Shown piece after piece: positions 11,706-22,900 of a stretch of 64,000 nucleotides of DNA. Where the stretch lies: contig NC_030836.1 of the NCBI RefSeq assembly GCF_001704415.2, positions 24,278,001 to 24,342,000 on the forward strand. The letters are read 5' to 3'. Position 1 is the first letter of the stretch, and each line of letters starts with the position of its first letter. This DNA comes from Capra hircus. Its lineage: Eukaryota > Chordata > Mammalia > Artiodactyla > Bovidae. The notes beneath the pieces were generated by a model. That model was not told where the DNA came from, did not search any database, and saw only the letters and a list, made by a program, of their open reading frames with translations. The position numbers and the translations under genes were made by a program.

Positions 11706-11930
11706 TAGTACAGCAGTTAAAATTAAGAACTGCAGAGTTATAATCCCCGGCCACTTCTAGCTCCCTGACTTTGGACATATTGCTTAAGCAACATATAGTG
11801 GACATATAGCTTAAGCAAAGTAACTCCTACTCCTAGAGTTACTGTACAAATTAAGTGAATCAATATAAGTAAAGAGTATAGAACGGCACCCGGCTCATAG
11901 CAAGTGCTCAAGAAAATTCTTTTTTTCCCC
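11706..11930 (+). mobile_element. MIR SINE
   Basis: Reads TACAGCAGTTAAAATTAAGAACTGCAGAGTTATAATCCCCGGCCAC, CTCCCTGACTTTGGACA, AAATTAAGTGAATCAATATAAGTAAAGAGTATAGAACGGCACCCGGCTCATAGCAAGTGCTCAA, the complete MIR order with a small internal duplication of a GACATAT..GCTTAAGCAA stretch. Confidence 0.75.
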
Positions 11931-11948
11931 AAAAATAAGATGAATAAG

Positions 11949-12144
11949 GGCTTCCCTGGTGGCTCAGATGGTAAAGAACCCACATGCAATGAGGGAGACC
12001 TGGGTTCCATTCCTGGGTTGGGAAGATCCCCTGGAGGCCAGCATGGCAACACACTCCAGTATCTTGCCTAGAGAATCCCATGGCGGGCTACAGTCCGTGG
12101 GGTCGCAGAGTCAGACATGGCAGTGACTAAGGCCAGCACAGCAC
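11949..12144 (+). mobile_element. Bov-tA SINE
   Basis: Starts GGCTTCCCTGGTGGCTCAGATGG (tRNA-Glu-derived head with an A-box-like sequence), then GGGTTGGGAAGATCCCCTGGAGG, ACTCCAGTATCTTGCC and CAGTCCGTGGGGTCGCAGAGTC. A short imperfect duplication flanks it: AAGATGAATAAG at 11,937-11,948 and AAGATGAGCAAG at 12,145-12,156. It inserted at the 3' end of a MIR. Confidence 0.93.
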
Positions 12145-12156
12145 AAGATGAGCAAG

Positions 12157-13001
12157 CTGCTTACACGCACAGAAAAAAAGTCTAGACGTCATCGAGGCGC
12201 TGAGGCTGCCTCTCACTGGGTCACACGTTATGATGACATTTCGCTTCCCCCACTACTGTTTGCTTGTCTGTATTTTCTATTTTTCCATAATAAAACATGT
12301 TAATTTTTTAATAAGGAAGAAAGAAAAAAATTTTAATTAAAAAAAAAATCCTGATCTTTAATGAGAAACAGAAACCTCACCCAAATGTGTTTTTTAAAAA
12401 AGCTGTAGACCAGGCCAGGTAATTATAAAACCTGGAGTCTGGAGAAACCGCATGGTGTTCCCTGGTCTTTTCTAGTTCAGTGCCTTAATAACAAGAAAGA
12501 ATCTGCATCCCAGCACCTCTGTCCTGAAGACGCGCAGGCAGAGCTGGGGAGAGGAAGAGACCTGAGAGACAGGAAAGCCTGGTTTCATTCTTAGCAATCC
12601 ACTTAGTTTAAAATATCAGGAAGTTTAGAGGATTAAAGGTATTACAGCCGCTATTCATAAAGGTGTTTTGTTAGAACTTCCAAATAGCAATCTGGTGAAA
12701 TAAGCCTTGCACAGCCTTAAATGAAAGCCTGTTACAGAACTTAAAGATTCCTAGAAAAGGCAAAAGAGCCCCAGGTATTAATTTACCTAAAGAGCAGCTG
12801 CCTGGAAGATACTGTAATGTATCGTATGTAGCCAATGTTATAACATAGGTTACTAGTCACAGACCAGGAAGTTTGAGTCCAGATCACTCCGCGGAGAACT
12901 GCAATTAGCAGTAATGAGAGGTATGTCTGTGTTCTGATAAGAGCCACGGCTGCACACATATTACATACTTGGGTCCCTTCCTACAAAGTCCAAGGGCATT
13001 C
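12157..13001. other. NAV2 intron, no feature recognised
   Basis: Includes an AT-rich, A-run-containing stretch near 12,285-12,350. Otherwise unique-looking intron. Confidence 0.4.
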
Positions 13002-13012
13002 AAAGCTGCTGG

Positions 13013-13249
13013 AGGGACTTCCCTGGTGGGCCAGTGGTTAAGAATCTGCCTGCCAATGATACACTCTGGGGCAACTAAGCCCGTGCGCCACGATTACTGA
13101 AGTCCACACGGCCGACAGCCTGTGCTCCACAACGAAAGAAGCCACGGCAGTGGGCAGCCCGCGTACCACGCGAGAGCTGTCCCCACTCGCCGCAACTAGA
13201 GAAAGCCCTCGCAGCAGCCAAGACCCAGCGCAGCCCAACACAGACAAAT
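13013..13249 (+). mobile_element. CHR-family tRNA-derived SINE at the edge of the minisatellite
   Basis: Head ACTTCCCTGGTGGGCCAGTGGTTAAGAATCTGCCTGCCAATG, body GCAACTAAGCCCGTGCGCCACGATTACTGAAG and GCCGCAACTAGAGAAAGCCC, tail AGACCCAGCGCAGCC..CAAATA. The target-site duplication is a perfect 13 bp: AAAGCTGCTGGAG at 13,002-13,014 and 13,250-13,262. The right-hand copy is the beginning of the first minisatellite unit. Confidence 0.88.
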
Positions 13250-14071
13250 AAAGCTGCTGGAGTCCAAAATGCGCGTACACGCACACATACACACATACAC
13301 TCCAACCAAGCAAAAATGGTGCTGGAGTCCAAAATGCACGTACACACACACCCACACAACCAACCAACCAAAAATGGCGCTGGAGTCCAAAATGTGCATA
13401 CACACACACACACCCACACAACCAACTAACCAAAAATGGCGCTGCAGTACAAAATGCGCTTACACACCCCGCCCCCCCCCAACAACCAACCAAGCAAAAA
13501 TGGTGCTGGTGTCCAAAATGCACGTACACACACACACACACACACACTCTCCAACCAACCAAAATGCATGTACACACACACACACACACACCCCCCAACC
13601 AACCAACCAAAAATGGTGCTGGAGTCCAAAATGCGCATACACCCCCCCCCCAAAACCAACCAACCAAAAATGGTGCTGGAATCCAAAATGTGCATACACA
13701 CACACACACACACCCCCAACCAACCAACCAAAAATGGTGCTGGAGTCCAAAATGTGCATACACACACACACCCCAACCAACCAACCAAAAATGGTGCTGG
13801 AGTCCAAAATGTGCATACACACACACACACACACACACCCCAACCAACCAACCAAAAATGGTGCTGGAATCCAAAATGTGCATACACACACACACACACA
13901 CACCCAACCAACCAACCAAAAATGGTGCTGGAGTCCAAAATGCACGTACATACACACACCCCCCACACACTCCAACCAACCAACCAAAATGGTGCTGGAG
14001 TCCAAAATGCACATAAACACACACACACACCCCCTAACCAACCAACCAAATATGGTGCTGGAACCCAAAAT

Positions 14072-14102
<31 letters not shown>

Positions 14103-14965
14103 TACACTCCAACCAACCAACCAAAAATGGTGCTGGAGTCCAAAATGCACAAAAACATACACACCCACCCCCCACAACCAACCAGCCAAAAATGCTGCTG
14201 GAGTCCAAAATGCGTGTACACACCCCCCCCACAACCAACCAAGCAAAAATGCTGCTGGAGTCCAAAATGCGCGTACACACACACAACCAACCAACCAAAA
14301 ATGGTGCTGGAGTCCAAAATGCATGAACACACACACACACACCCAACCAACCAACCAAAAATGGCGCTGGAGTCCAAAATGTGTGTACACACACACACCC
14401 CACACACAACCAACCAACCAAAAATGGCGCTGGAGTCCAAAATGCGCGTACACACACACACACACACACACTCTCCAACCAACCAACCAAAAATGGCGCT
14501 GGAGTCCAAAATGTGCGTACACACACACACCCCACACACACCCCAACCAACCAACCAACCAAAAATGGTGCTGGAGTCCAAAATGCACGTACACACACAC
14601 ACACACACACACTCTCCAACCAACCAACCAAAAATGGCGCTGGAGTCCAAAATGTGCGTACACACACACACACCCCCCCTAACCAACCAACCAAAAATGG
14701 TGCTGGAGTCCAAAATGCACATACACACACACACACACACACACATTCCAACCAACCAACCAAAAATGGTGCTGGAGTCCAAAATGCACATAAACATACA
14801 CACATACCCCCCTAACCAACCAACCAAAAATGGTGCTGGAACCTAAAATGCACGTACACACACACACACAAACACACACACATACACTCCAACCAACCAA
14901 TCAAAATTGGTGGTGGAATCCAAAATGCGCATGTACATAGACACACACCAACCAATCAAAAAAGT
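13250..14965. repeat. Minisatellite, about 27 units of about 63 bp (55-78 bp)
   Basis: Each unit has a fixed core (AAAAATGGTGCTGGAGTCC, then AAAATG and a six-base variable segment such as CACGTA, TGCATA or CGCGTA), a (CA)n run of variable length, a short C-rich tract and CCAACCAACCAACC. Unit length varies mainly through the (CA)n and C-tracts, so small dinucleotide repeats sit inside a larger tandem repeat. One unit near 13,560 has lost its core. Almost no stop trinucleotides occur in any frame, giving spurious open frames of up to 525 codons on the plus strand and 459 on the minus strand. These are not genes. The alternating purine-pyrimidine stretches (GCGCGTACACAC...) are of the kind that can form Z-DNA. 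Confidence 0.97.
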
Positions 14966-15404
14966 ACCTAATACACTTATCCCACAAACACATCTGGGAT
15001 GGGAAGGTCATGGCAAACTCGCGGGGGATAAAAGCCTATTACTGAGCCCTGTTAGCTCAGTGGGCCCGGTGCTGTTCATGTCAATCAACGTTAAGTTTTC
15101 TCGGGTCCAGTCTTACACATGCGGCAGAGTCTTGTGAGGCTCTAAATCAAACGTCTGAGAGACAGATTCCATTTTTTCTCCACAATTTGTTTCTTATGAG
15201 ATCACAGAAGATGTCTCAAGAGAGGTGGACTTTAAAACTAGGGGAAGAGGGGGGTCAAGGTGAGAAGTCTTAGAGCAGAAAAGAGGTGGGGTTTGGAGAC
15301 GAGCAGCCTTGGGAGTGATTTCTGGCTCCACGAACAAGCTGAGCTGGGTGAGCTGGCACTCATCTACCTAGCTGGACAGTCTTTCATTTGGGCAAGAGGT
15401 TATG
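14966..15404. other. NAV2 intron, no feature recognised
   Basis: Unique-looking intron sequence. No exon or repeat called. Confidence 0.4.
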
Positions 15405-15790
15405 ATGCTAAGTCAGGCCTGGCCCTCAAGATGCTTGGAGTACAGGTGAGGTGACAGGCAAGTAGCAGACATGTATAATATGCTGTGTTTACTGCTCTGA
15501 TAGGGCAGAGTTCCAGGATACTATGAAAGCAAATAGGAGGATCAGCAAATCTGGCCTTGGGAGTTGGGGTGGTTAAGGAAGGCTTCCTAGAGGTGACACT
15601 TATGTGAGCCTTGAAGGATAAGAACCAAGCTGTGGGTGTGGGACAAAGATGGAGGGAACAGCCTCTGCAAAGCAAGAAAGGATCGTTTTCAGAGAATGGC
15701 AACCAGTTCAGTGTGGATGAAGGGGCAGTAAATAACGGGAGCTGAGGCTCACAGTAAGCCCAGGAACGGAGTTTGAACTTTATCCTTACA
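15405..15790 (-). mobile_element. L2 LINE fragment, reverse orientation
   Basis: CCTCAAGATGCTTGGAGTACAGG, GGTTAAGGAAGGCTTCCTAGAGGTGACACTTATGTGAGCCTTGAAGGATAAGAA and GCCTCTGCAAAGCAAGAAAGG are the reversed L2 3' region. The 100-codon minus-strand frame here belongs to the repeat. Confidence 0.65.
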
Positions 15791-16109
15791 GGGACTGGGA
15801 AGCTCAGACACCTTCACTGCTTCTGGAAAAGCTCTGGGAAGCAGGGATGCAGATACACCAATGGAAAGTTACCCAGCTCCGCTTCGCAGTTCAGAAATCT
15901 CCTTTGGTGGCTTGCATTTTATGTAATTTTTTGACAAGCTCAGCATTTAAAAATTATTATGTCCAGCCCATGGGAGCTCCAAGTCACACCAGGATCTCAC
16001 AGCTCATCTGTTTTAAGTCCTGGAGAATTCTGTTCAGACTTTGCTGAGTTCAACAAGCACCTACCTCCATGCAATTCATCTGCAATCACCAGATTCCAAA
16101 TCTTACACA

Positions 16110-16310
16110 GGGTTGGCTAGCTGATTAAATGCGGTCACTCTAGAAGTTCAGATCTGAAATGAAGCTCAGGTGCCATGTGGCTCAGTTCTCTCACTCTAGG
16201 GGTGAGTTTAGGCAGAGAGGAAGTAACTTGCCTGAGCTCACAGAGTTTAGTGACAGATCCAAGGTGAGACCTCAGATCTCCAGCACCCAACCCACATTCT
16301 GCTTTACTCC
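16110..16310 (-). mobile_element. MIR SINE, reverse orientation
   Basis: AGGCAGAGAGGAAGTAACTTGCCTGAGCTCACAGAGTTTAG and GATCCAAGGTGAGACCTCAGATC match the reversed MIR core. Confidence 0.65.
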
Positions 16311-17253
16311 TCCCCACCCCATAGCTCTCTTCTTACAGACCAGGGATTCCCAATTCCCATCCTACAGTTAGGGAGGTCTCACAGACACCTGTGCAGCCAA
16401 GCGGGGCCATGAAATCTCATTTGCCAGCAAACGCTGCAGGAAGGAGCAGAAAAGATGGCTGAACAGGATGGAAGCGATAAGAAGGTAAGCTAATTAGGGT
16501 GATCTTATCCATCAAAAAAAAAAAAAAAAGCAGCAACACCACAGCAGTCGAGGAAAAGAATCAATTCTATTTACGCAAAGCACTTTAAGGTAATGAAAAG
16601 AGCTTCCAGCATTACTGTATTTCAAAACATTTATCAGATGCCAGGGAAATTAAGCATGTGCAGACACACACAGCTCTGTGCAAATGGTTTATCTAGAAAA
16701 TAACCAGCGGAAAAAAGATCTGAGGAACTTCAATTTTCAACTGCCAAGGAGATCAAAGACACAAGCAGCAGAAAAAGAAATACACAAATCTAAATTTAGT
16801 CATCTCCACAGCGCTGAACTTCTTTTCCAGAGTGTGTTGGCTGCCCGGCGGACATGGTGTGGTGTGAATGATTTTCATTTGAGCCTCTGTCTTTGTTGGA
16901 GCAGAGTCCTATGCGTAGCACTGAAGGTGCTGATTTGCAAGCATGCTTCGCTTGTGTCCCTGAAATCTCTGCTGGCTGTCAAGGGGGGCAGGGAAAGCTC
17001 TGGAAGGTTTTGTACCTCAAGAAATAGCTGAAGAAAGGACAATAAAGGTGAGATACAAAAGACACCGAGACAGGTGAAGACAGACACACAAACTTTAGTA
17101 AAAGGAAAAGTCACTATGAAAGAAAACTGAACGTTTTAATACACATTTAAATAAGGAGGCCTATCTAGTAATGCGAAGGCAGATTAACTGAGTGAGGCTT
17201 GAAATACACAGACTAAGATTTCTGAAACATCTGCGTTCTGCTTTCCTCCCTCT
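16311..17253. other. NAV2 intron, no feature recognised
   Basis: Contains an A-run near 16,514-16,530. No exon recognised. The 117-codon plus-strand frame from 16,678 has no family similarity. Confidence 0.4.
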
Positions 17254-17466
17254 GGGCTTCCCTCGTAGCTCAGGCGGCAAAGAATCTGCCTGCAATGCAG
17301 GAGGCCTGGGTTCGATCCCTGGGTCTGGAAGAGCCCTTGGAGAAGGAAATGGTAACCCACTCCAGCATTCTTGCCTGAAGAATCCCAGGGACAGAGGAGC
17401 CTGGCGGGCTACAGTCCATGGGATCGCAAGAGTTGGACACGGCTGAGCGACTAAACCACCACCACC
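17254..17466 (+). mobile_element. Bov-tA SINE
   Basis: GGGCTTCCCTCGTAGCTCAGG, intact B-box-like GGTTCGATCCC, GAAATGGTAACCCACTCCAGC, GGCGGGCTACAGTCCATGGG, GCTGAGCGACTAAACC with a (CCA)n tail. The 233-codon minus-strand frame over 17,161-17,862 and the 84-codon plus frame both run through it and are artefacts. Confidence 0.95.
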
Positions 17467-18039
17467 TCCTGCCAGCACCGACACATTCTCGTAAGACCAG
17501 AGCAAGGAGTTAAAGCACAATGAAGCTCTTCTCCCATTCTGTGGACAGAAAACATTTCGACAAATTCTCAATAGCACTGCAAAGCCAAGATCCAAAGTGC
17601 GGGGCTGGGTGGAGTAGGCAGTTACCCTAATGCTGGCTGATTGGGCAGACGACCCCGGCAGAAGCCCCAGCGAGGAGGCAGCGCTGCCTCTTGGTACCCA
17701 GCGCTCCTGCTGCAGCCACCGATCCACAGGCTCACATGGCTCAATGGAGATAAACACTGAACCTGACTTAGGAGAACTGATTTCTTCAAGGACTGGCTTT
17801 TGTCCTCCAGCCAACCTGTCAAACCTATCTTTTCCTGGTGACCATGAATACCATGAATACACTCTGCGGCCTAAATTTAGACTTTGAGAGCCTTTTCTAA
17901 CCTGTCATTCACTCCAGAGAAGGGCAGATCTGTTTCTCCAGTGATAATAACACTGCCAGCCCCATTGGCATTGAAGAGATGTGGCTAGGTCCCAAGGGAG
18001 CTCAAGGGTTCTTGCACTCTTGCCCTATGAATGACCAAA
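17467..18039. other. NAV2 intron, no feature recognised
   Basis: No exon or repeat recognised. Confidence 0.4.
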
Positions 18040-18243
18040 GGCATTTCAGTCGTGTCTGACTCTTTGTGACTCTGTGAACTGTAGCCTGCTGGCCAGGTTT
18101 CTCTGTCCATGGGATTCTCCAGGCAAGAATACTGGAGTGGGTTGCCACTTCTTTGTCCTGGGGATCTTTCTGACCTGAACCCTTCTCTCTGTCACCTACC
18201 TGCATTGGCAGGCAGGTTCTTTACCACGAGTGCCACCTGGGCT
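18040..18243 (-). mobile_element. Bov-tA SINE, reverse orientation
   Basis: Reads CAGTCGTGTCTGACTCTTTG, ATGGGATTCTCCAGGCAAGAATACTGGAGTGGGTTGCC and GTTCTTTACCACGAGTGCCACC, a reversed and fairly diverged Bov-tA. Confidence 0.92.
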
Positions 18244-18429
18244 CATGGGTCCCTGTACCCTTGCCCTACACCTCCAGGAAAATTCCTTTCACACACTCTG
18301 TACATGTGGACAAGTCTCATTCTAAAGATCTCTAGGAAAGGAAGGGCCACCATTTTCCTTAATAATCTAATTCTTCTGTATTCTACAAAGTGCTTGCTAG
18401 CGCTTTCTCGAAAACAAGAACAAAAATGG

Positions 18430-18620
18430 TTTATGGAGACCAGGGTTCCAGTCTCAGCTTATTTAGCATCTTTGTACCTTACTTTCCTCCTCTGCAAAAT
18501 AAGCATATCTCAAGCATACCTCATTGAGGATTAAGTGAGGAGATTTCAGTAAAGCACCTGGCTCATATAGTAAGTACTATACAAATGTTAGCTGCTGCTA
18601 TTACTGCTACTACTATTATT
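18430..18620 (+). mobile_element. MIR SINE with 3' simple-sequence tail
   Basis: CCAGGGTTCCAGTCTCAGC, TTTCCTCCTCTGCAAAATAAG, TTGAGGATTAAGTGAGGAG, AAAGCACCTGGCTCATATAGTAAGTACTATACAAATG, followed by a degenerate (GCT/ATT)n stretch. Confidence 0.75.
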
Positions 18621-20250
18621 TCTGCTGCTGCTTCTATAATATAATTAACCCAGCTCCTCCAGCTGTCTGACCTCATGTAAGTCCACCTCTCTCCACCTCA
18701 TTTAAGTTTCCTGATGTGAAAAGTAAAGGTCACACTGACTTTGTGGGAAGGAGTTCCGCAGGATGAAATAAGCTGAGACCTGGTGCCTTTCGCCTGCCAC
18801 CAGGCACAGGAAATGCTCAAAAATGTCAGTTCCCTTTGCTGCGTTCCTCAGCAGCAGCAATCCAGACAGGACTCATTTCCCCTTGTTCTGCTTTTACAAC
18901 GCGAAAGCATCTATGGTGGGATATTTTACATCACAGAAATTGGCAAACTCGACAATTCAGGATTTGGTTTCTTGTTTTGTTTATTGCTTTGTCTTCAGAA
19001 GTGATGGAGAAAATGTTAATAAAGTAAATTAAATTAAAAAAAATAAGTAGAGTCATTTGGCATTGAAATTATTCACAGACATAGATGAGGCTTCTCGAGC
19101 GTGACATTTACCTCCCAGGACCTGGTTGTTAAAGTGTTAAGACAGACACAGAGGGTCTTTACGGTCAGAGGCTCACAGTCTAGCGAAGATACATTCTTTC
19201 CTGCCCTGCCTTGGAGCCGAATCTTCCTTCTGAATAAGTATTCTTGATTATTGGGGTTCTCACTGGTGGGTCTCACACCAACTCCATTAAGAAGGGCTTC
19301 TAATTATCTGTAGTAAGTTACTTTAAGTCATTTGGTTAGCAAGTGGCTGAGCAGGGGTTGGGCTATGCCAACCAAATTATTTGGGTGACGGGCTATTCCT
19401 CTGCTCTTAACCACTACGTTTTGCCTCGGGTTTGAGATCTTGAATCCAAAGAAGCATGAGAGAAAAAGAGAGGTGAGCGAGGAACTCTGACTCCCCAAAG
19501 CCCATCAGATGGCACCTGGAATAAGAGTGGGGCCAGTGCAACTTTGGGGAGGAGGGAGCTAAAGCTTATAGCCTGTAAAGCAGCCCAGTGGATTTAGATG
19601 CTATCTTCTTTCAGCACCACCTCAAGTTACACTCAGGCCCTGGGTCAGGGAAGGGAATTTATGAGGCTAGTAATGGTAAGACTGTGCCTCCCATGGAAGG
19701 AGGTTCTGAGAGAATTAACTGTAACCTGATCAGAGCATCAACACTGCCAGCCCTCGCGCACATCACTTCATGTTCCATTAGCACCGAATTTCCTCACTGG
19801 CAGCACGGAGGGTCCCGGCTGCTCTGGCCAGAGCCCTGCTTGGTGAGCTACATGGGAGAGGAGACCCCAGGACGTCACACACCCATTTCACAGAAGGGAA
19901 AGCAGAGCGCAGTGGAGGGGATTACCCTGGAAACACGGGTCCGCTGAAGGACACATAAGCCTGGCGGGCTCCCCTCTGACACACAGCAGGAACAGATTAA
20001 GCTTTTGGAGGTGCAGCGGAGGAGAAAGTAGGGTCAGCATAGTAACCACTGCTGCTGGGAACCCAGCTGAGATCCTGGAGAGCCAGCACGCGGCTCCGCC
20101 TCTGGGGTGCAGAGCCCACACTGTTTGAGAACACACTTTCAGGGCTTCCGGGGTTTGCCAGCAGGTGAGGCTGGAGGCTCACCCAGACTGGATGCAGTCC
20201 TAGATGTTTTCTTTTCAAATATCTCTTAACTCCACACGAGTTCTCTATGG
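18621..20250. other. NAV2 intron with degraded MIR pieces
   Basis: A reversed MIR remnant lies at about 19,315-19,430 (TTAAGTCATTTGGTTAGCAAGTGGCTGAGC, CTGCTCTTAACCACTACG), and a shorter one near 19,880-19,960. Nothing else is recognised. The 119-codon frame from 19,588 overlaps the second remnant and is not a gene. Confidence 0.45.
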
Positions 20251-20517
20251 GCTGCTGCTGCTGCTGCTAAGTCACTTCAGTCGTGTTGAGTCTGTGCGAC
20301 CCCATAGACGGCAGCCCACCAGGCTCCCCCGTCCCTGGGATTCTCCAGGCAAGAACACTGGAGTGGGTTGCCATTTCCTTCTCCAATGCGTGAAAGTGAA
20401 AAGTGAAAGGGAAGTCGCTCAGTCGTGTCTGACTCTTCGCGACCCCATGGACTGCAGCCCTCCAGACTCCTCCAACCATGGGATTCTCCAGGCAAGAGTA
20501 CTAGAGTGGGGTGCCAT
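20251..20517 (-). mobile_element. BOV-A2 SINE, reverse orientation
   Basis: Dimeric structure: (GCT)n tail and CTAAGTCACTTCAGTCGTGTTGAGTC, then CAAGAACACTGGAGTGGGTTGCC, the linker GTGAAAGTGAAAAGTGAAAGG, and a second monomer ending GAGTACTAGAGTGGGGTGCCATGG. Flanking duplications are not clear. Confidence 0.95.
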
Positions 20518-22234
20518 GGCTTAGTACCCACTAGATACTATTACCACTATTGTTGTTATTAACAATATGACAAAACCAGAAGCTAAAAACACTAAATCCC
20601 ATGAATGGAATGGTAGTTTTACTCAATGAAGAGTGGGAACAGTGGATCCTAATAAATCAAGATGACTGGTGACAAGTGGGCTTGTCGAGAGGGCTTCATT
20701 CTCATCCCCGGCTCTCAAGAGGCTTCATGGCCCTTCTAAACCACTAGGAAGCGTGCAGGTGGCTGGGCATGAACCCCCAACTTTTTCCACCAGGAAGCCC
20801 CAGTGGCCTCTTTTCTGGAGAGGCCAAAGGCAGAAACAGGTACAGGTGTGATCCTTTCACCTGCTGGACTCAAGTGGTAACCTAGAGATGGTAAGCAGTG
20901 GTTACAGATAGGAGAGGCAATTTCCCACACCTGGCTCTTTGAGTCCCTTGACCCCTCCGAAGAGTGGCTGGGGGCAGTGTGTGGTCATTTGAGATAATGG
21001 AGAGGGCTTGTGCAAGCAGGCCAGATGACCTGGGACTAGTCCTGCTTGCTGCGTGACTCCAGACAAATGATCTAGCCTCTCTGAGTCAGCTGCATCATGG
21101 AACTCGAAGGTGGTGGAGATAGTTTTCCCCTCATCATGGGTATGCAGATGAATATAACATAAGACCTCATTTGAATCCAGCCCCACGGGTTACTAGCTCT
21201 GTTTCTCCATCTGCAGTACGAACTCACCACCAGGCTGGGATGCACACTGATGCACACTAATGCATCTAACACAGCAGAGGGGAGGGAGGCACTTGCTATT
21301 TTCCATGCTCAGTGACCTCTGAACCCCACCCTCCCTTGCCCCATATCCCTCTTGGTGGCAAGTGAAGTTCTGGGTCTGTTCTCTGGGTGCCTGTCCCAGG
21401 GCTCATCGCTTAGAGCAGAAAGCATTTCTCCAGCCTCCTTTCCTCCAGTTGGTGGGACAACAGCTGTTGCTCCCCCTACCCCCGCCCCAGTCCCGGGTTT
21501 ACAGCCCATTTATGGCGGGACACTCTGGTCACTGGGTGTTTGTGTAGTGTTTAATCATTAGGAGGTGGCCCCAGGGCATCTGCAGATAAGTCAGCTATTG
21601 CCTCAGTCTATCAGCATCTGTTTTCAGAAGGCTCCTCTCAAAGGCCACAGAGATGACCTCTGGTGCAGCCTGGAGCTGGGGGAGGTGACTTCTGAAGGGC
21701 ACAGGGGGACATGGCTACTAGAGGTGAGGCTTTCTGTATCGAAGTAAAGCGCTGGCCAGCCTGGAAAACACACAGTCAGCCTGCAGAGATGGGACTTCCT
21801 TTCTCTTCAACCCATTTCCCTCCCTGCCAAATCTAGACGGCTCTTTATCCTCCTCACCACCCAGACACCCAACTTGTTTTCCAAGATCCACCTAAAAGAC
21901 CCCTCGACATTCCCCTGCCTGCATCGTCCGTTCATGAGCTGGTCTTTGAGATAATGGAGAAGCCTTTGGTATGTTTAAAGAAGGCACCACTCCAGAACCC
22001 TGGGTACCCACATATGCTAAGTTCCCTGGTGAGCTCTCCACTGGATGGAAGGGACAGCCATGCCTGAGTCATCTCAGTCAGACTGGCACCTGCTCTTCGA
22101 TGAAGACCTACTCTGTGCCCCCCATGCTGCTAAGGGCTGAATCAGCACTGAGGAACAAGAGAAACAACCATGTCCACAGTGAAGAGCCGAGGTCTCCGGC
22201 TGGGGAGACGTAACTCATCTGATTAAAAAGCAGG
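20518..22234. other. NAV2 intron with one degraded MIR
   Basis: A plus-strand MIR remnant at about 21,030-21,120 (GACCTGGGACTAG, CTGCGTGACTCCAGACAAATG, CTCTCTGAGTCAGCTGCATC). No exon recognised. Confidence 0.45.
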
Positions 22235-22900
22235 AGTTCAGTTCAATAAACGTTGACTGAGCACCTCCTGCATGCCAGACACTGTATTATCAGGTCCTAG
22301 AAACTCAGCAATAACTAAGATAATCCCTGTTTTTCAAGTTTAGTACATCTAAAAAAAAATAGTCAAGATTTTGTCAGAAGTTAAAGAATTGCATAGGGCC
22401 GTTTGGGAGCTCCTTGGAAGGAAACTTAGGTGCCAAGTAAGGAAACATTGGAACTGAATGCTGGAAGCCATGTACGTGTTAGCCTGGCAAAGTGGGGTCA
22501 GAGAGGGCATTCTCAGCAGAGGGCATCCCATGGGCAAAGGCACAGAGACCTGGAACATCGTGGAGTGTGCGGGCAGCTGTGAAGTGTTCGGTGCTGCGGA
22601 TTATGAGGCTGGCGTGGCAGCTGGGGCCAAGGCTGGATGAACCATTCCAGGTGCTTCTCAGCAGGTGAGTGGTGCACACAATCAGATCTGCCTTTGGGGA
22701 GATCACTGCGGCTGTGCTGGAGCTGATGCTATGCTCCCACAGCATAGCGGCCGTGAGAGCTGAGGGACAGTGCCAGGAAATACAGCATGGGAGACCATGC
22801 CATGAAGTGGTTGGGTGGGGGTTGTGGAGAAAGGGGCCCGGCTCTCTGGCTCCAGTGGAGCTCAGATCTGAAGTCTAGGATTGACGTTGCCGGGAGGGGG
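22235..22900 (-). mobile_element. L2 LINE fragment, reverse orientation
   Basis: Starts TTCAATAAACGTTGACTGAGCACCTCCTGCATGCCAGACACTG, the reversed L2 terminus, and continues into CAGAGGGCATCCCATGGGCAAAGGCACAGAGACC, GATTATGAGGCTGG and CTGCGGCTGTGCTGGAG. Several small frames here are repeat-derived. Confidence 0.65.

Noticed and set aside
13038..14900. Very long open frames on both strands (up to 525 codons, histidine/threonine-rich or cysteine/valine-rich)
   Set aside because: They are translations of the minisatellite, open in several frames on both strands because its units contain almost no stop trinucleotides. Protein 'repeats' follow the DNA unit, and unit lengths are not multiples of three.
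13250..14965. Regularly spaced direct repeats resembling a CRISPR array
   Set aside because: The intervening segments are (CA)n, C-tracts and CCAA runs, not unique spacers, and the context is a mammalian intron.
17161..17862. 233-codon minus-strand frame
   Set aside because: Its middle part is a reversed Bov-tA translation of a kind seen at every SINE here.
18040..18243. tRNA-like A and B boxes in many places suggesting tRNA genes
   Set aside because: They belong to tRNA-derived SINEs (Bov-tA, BOV-A2, CHR, MIR). No sequence folds as a complete tRNA outside them.
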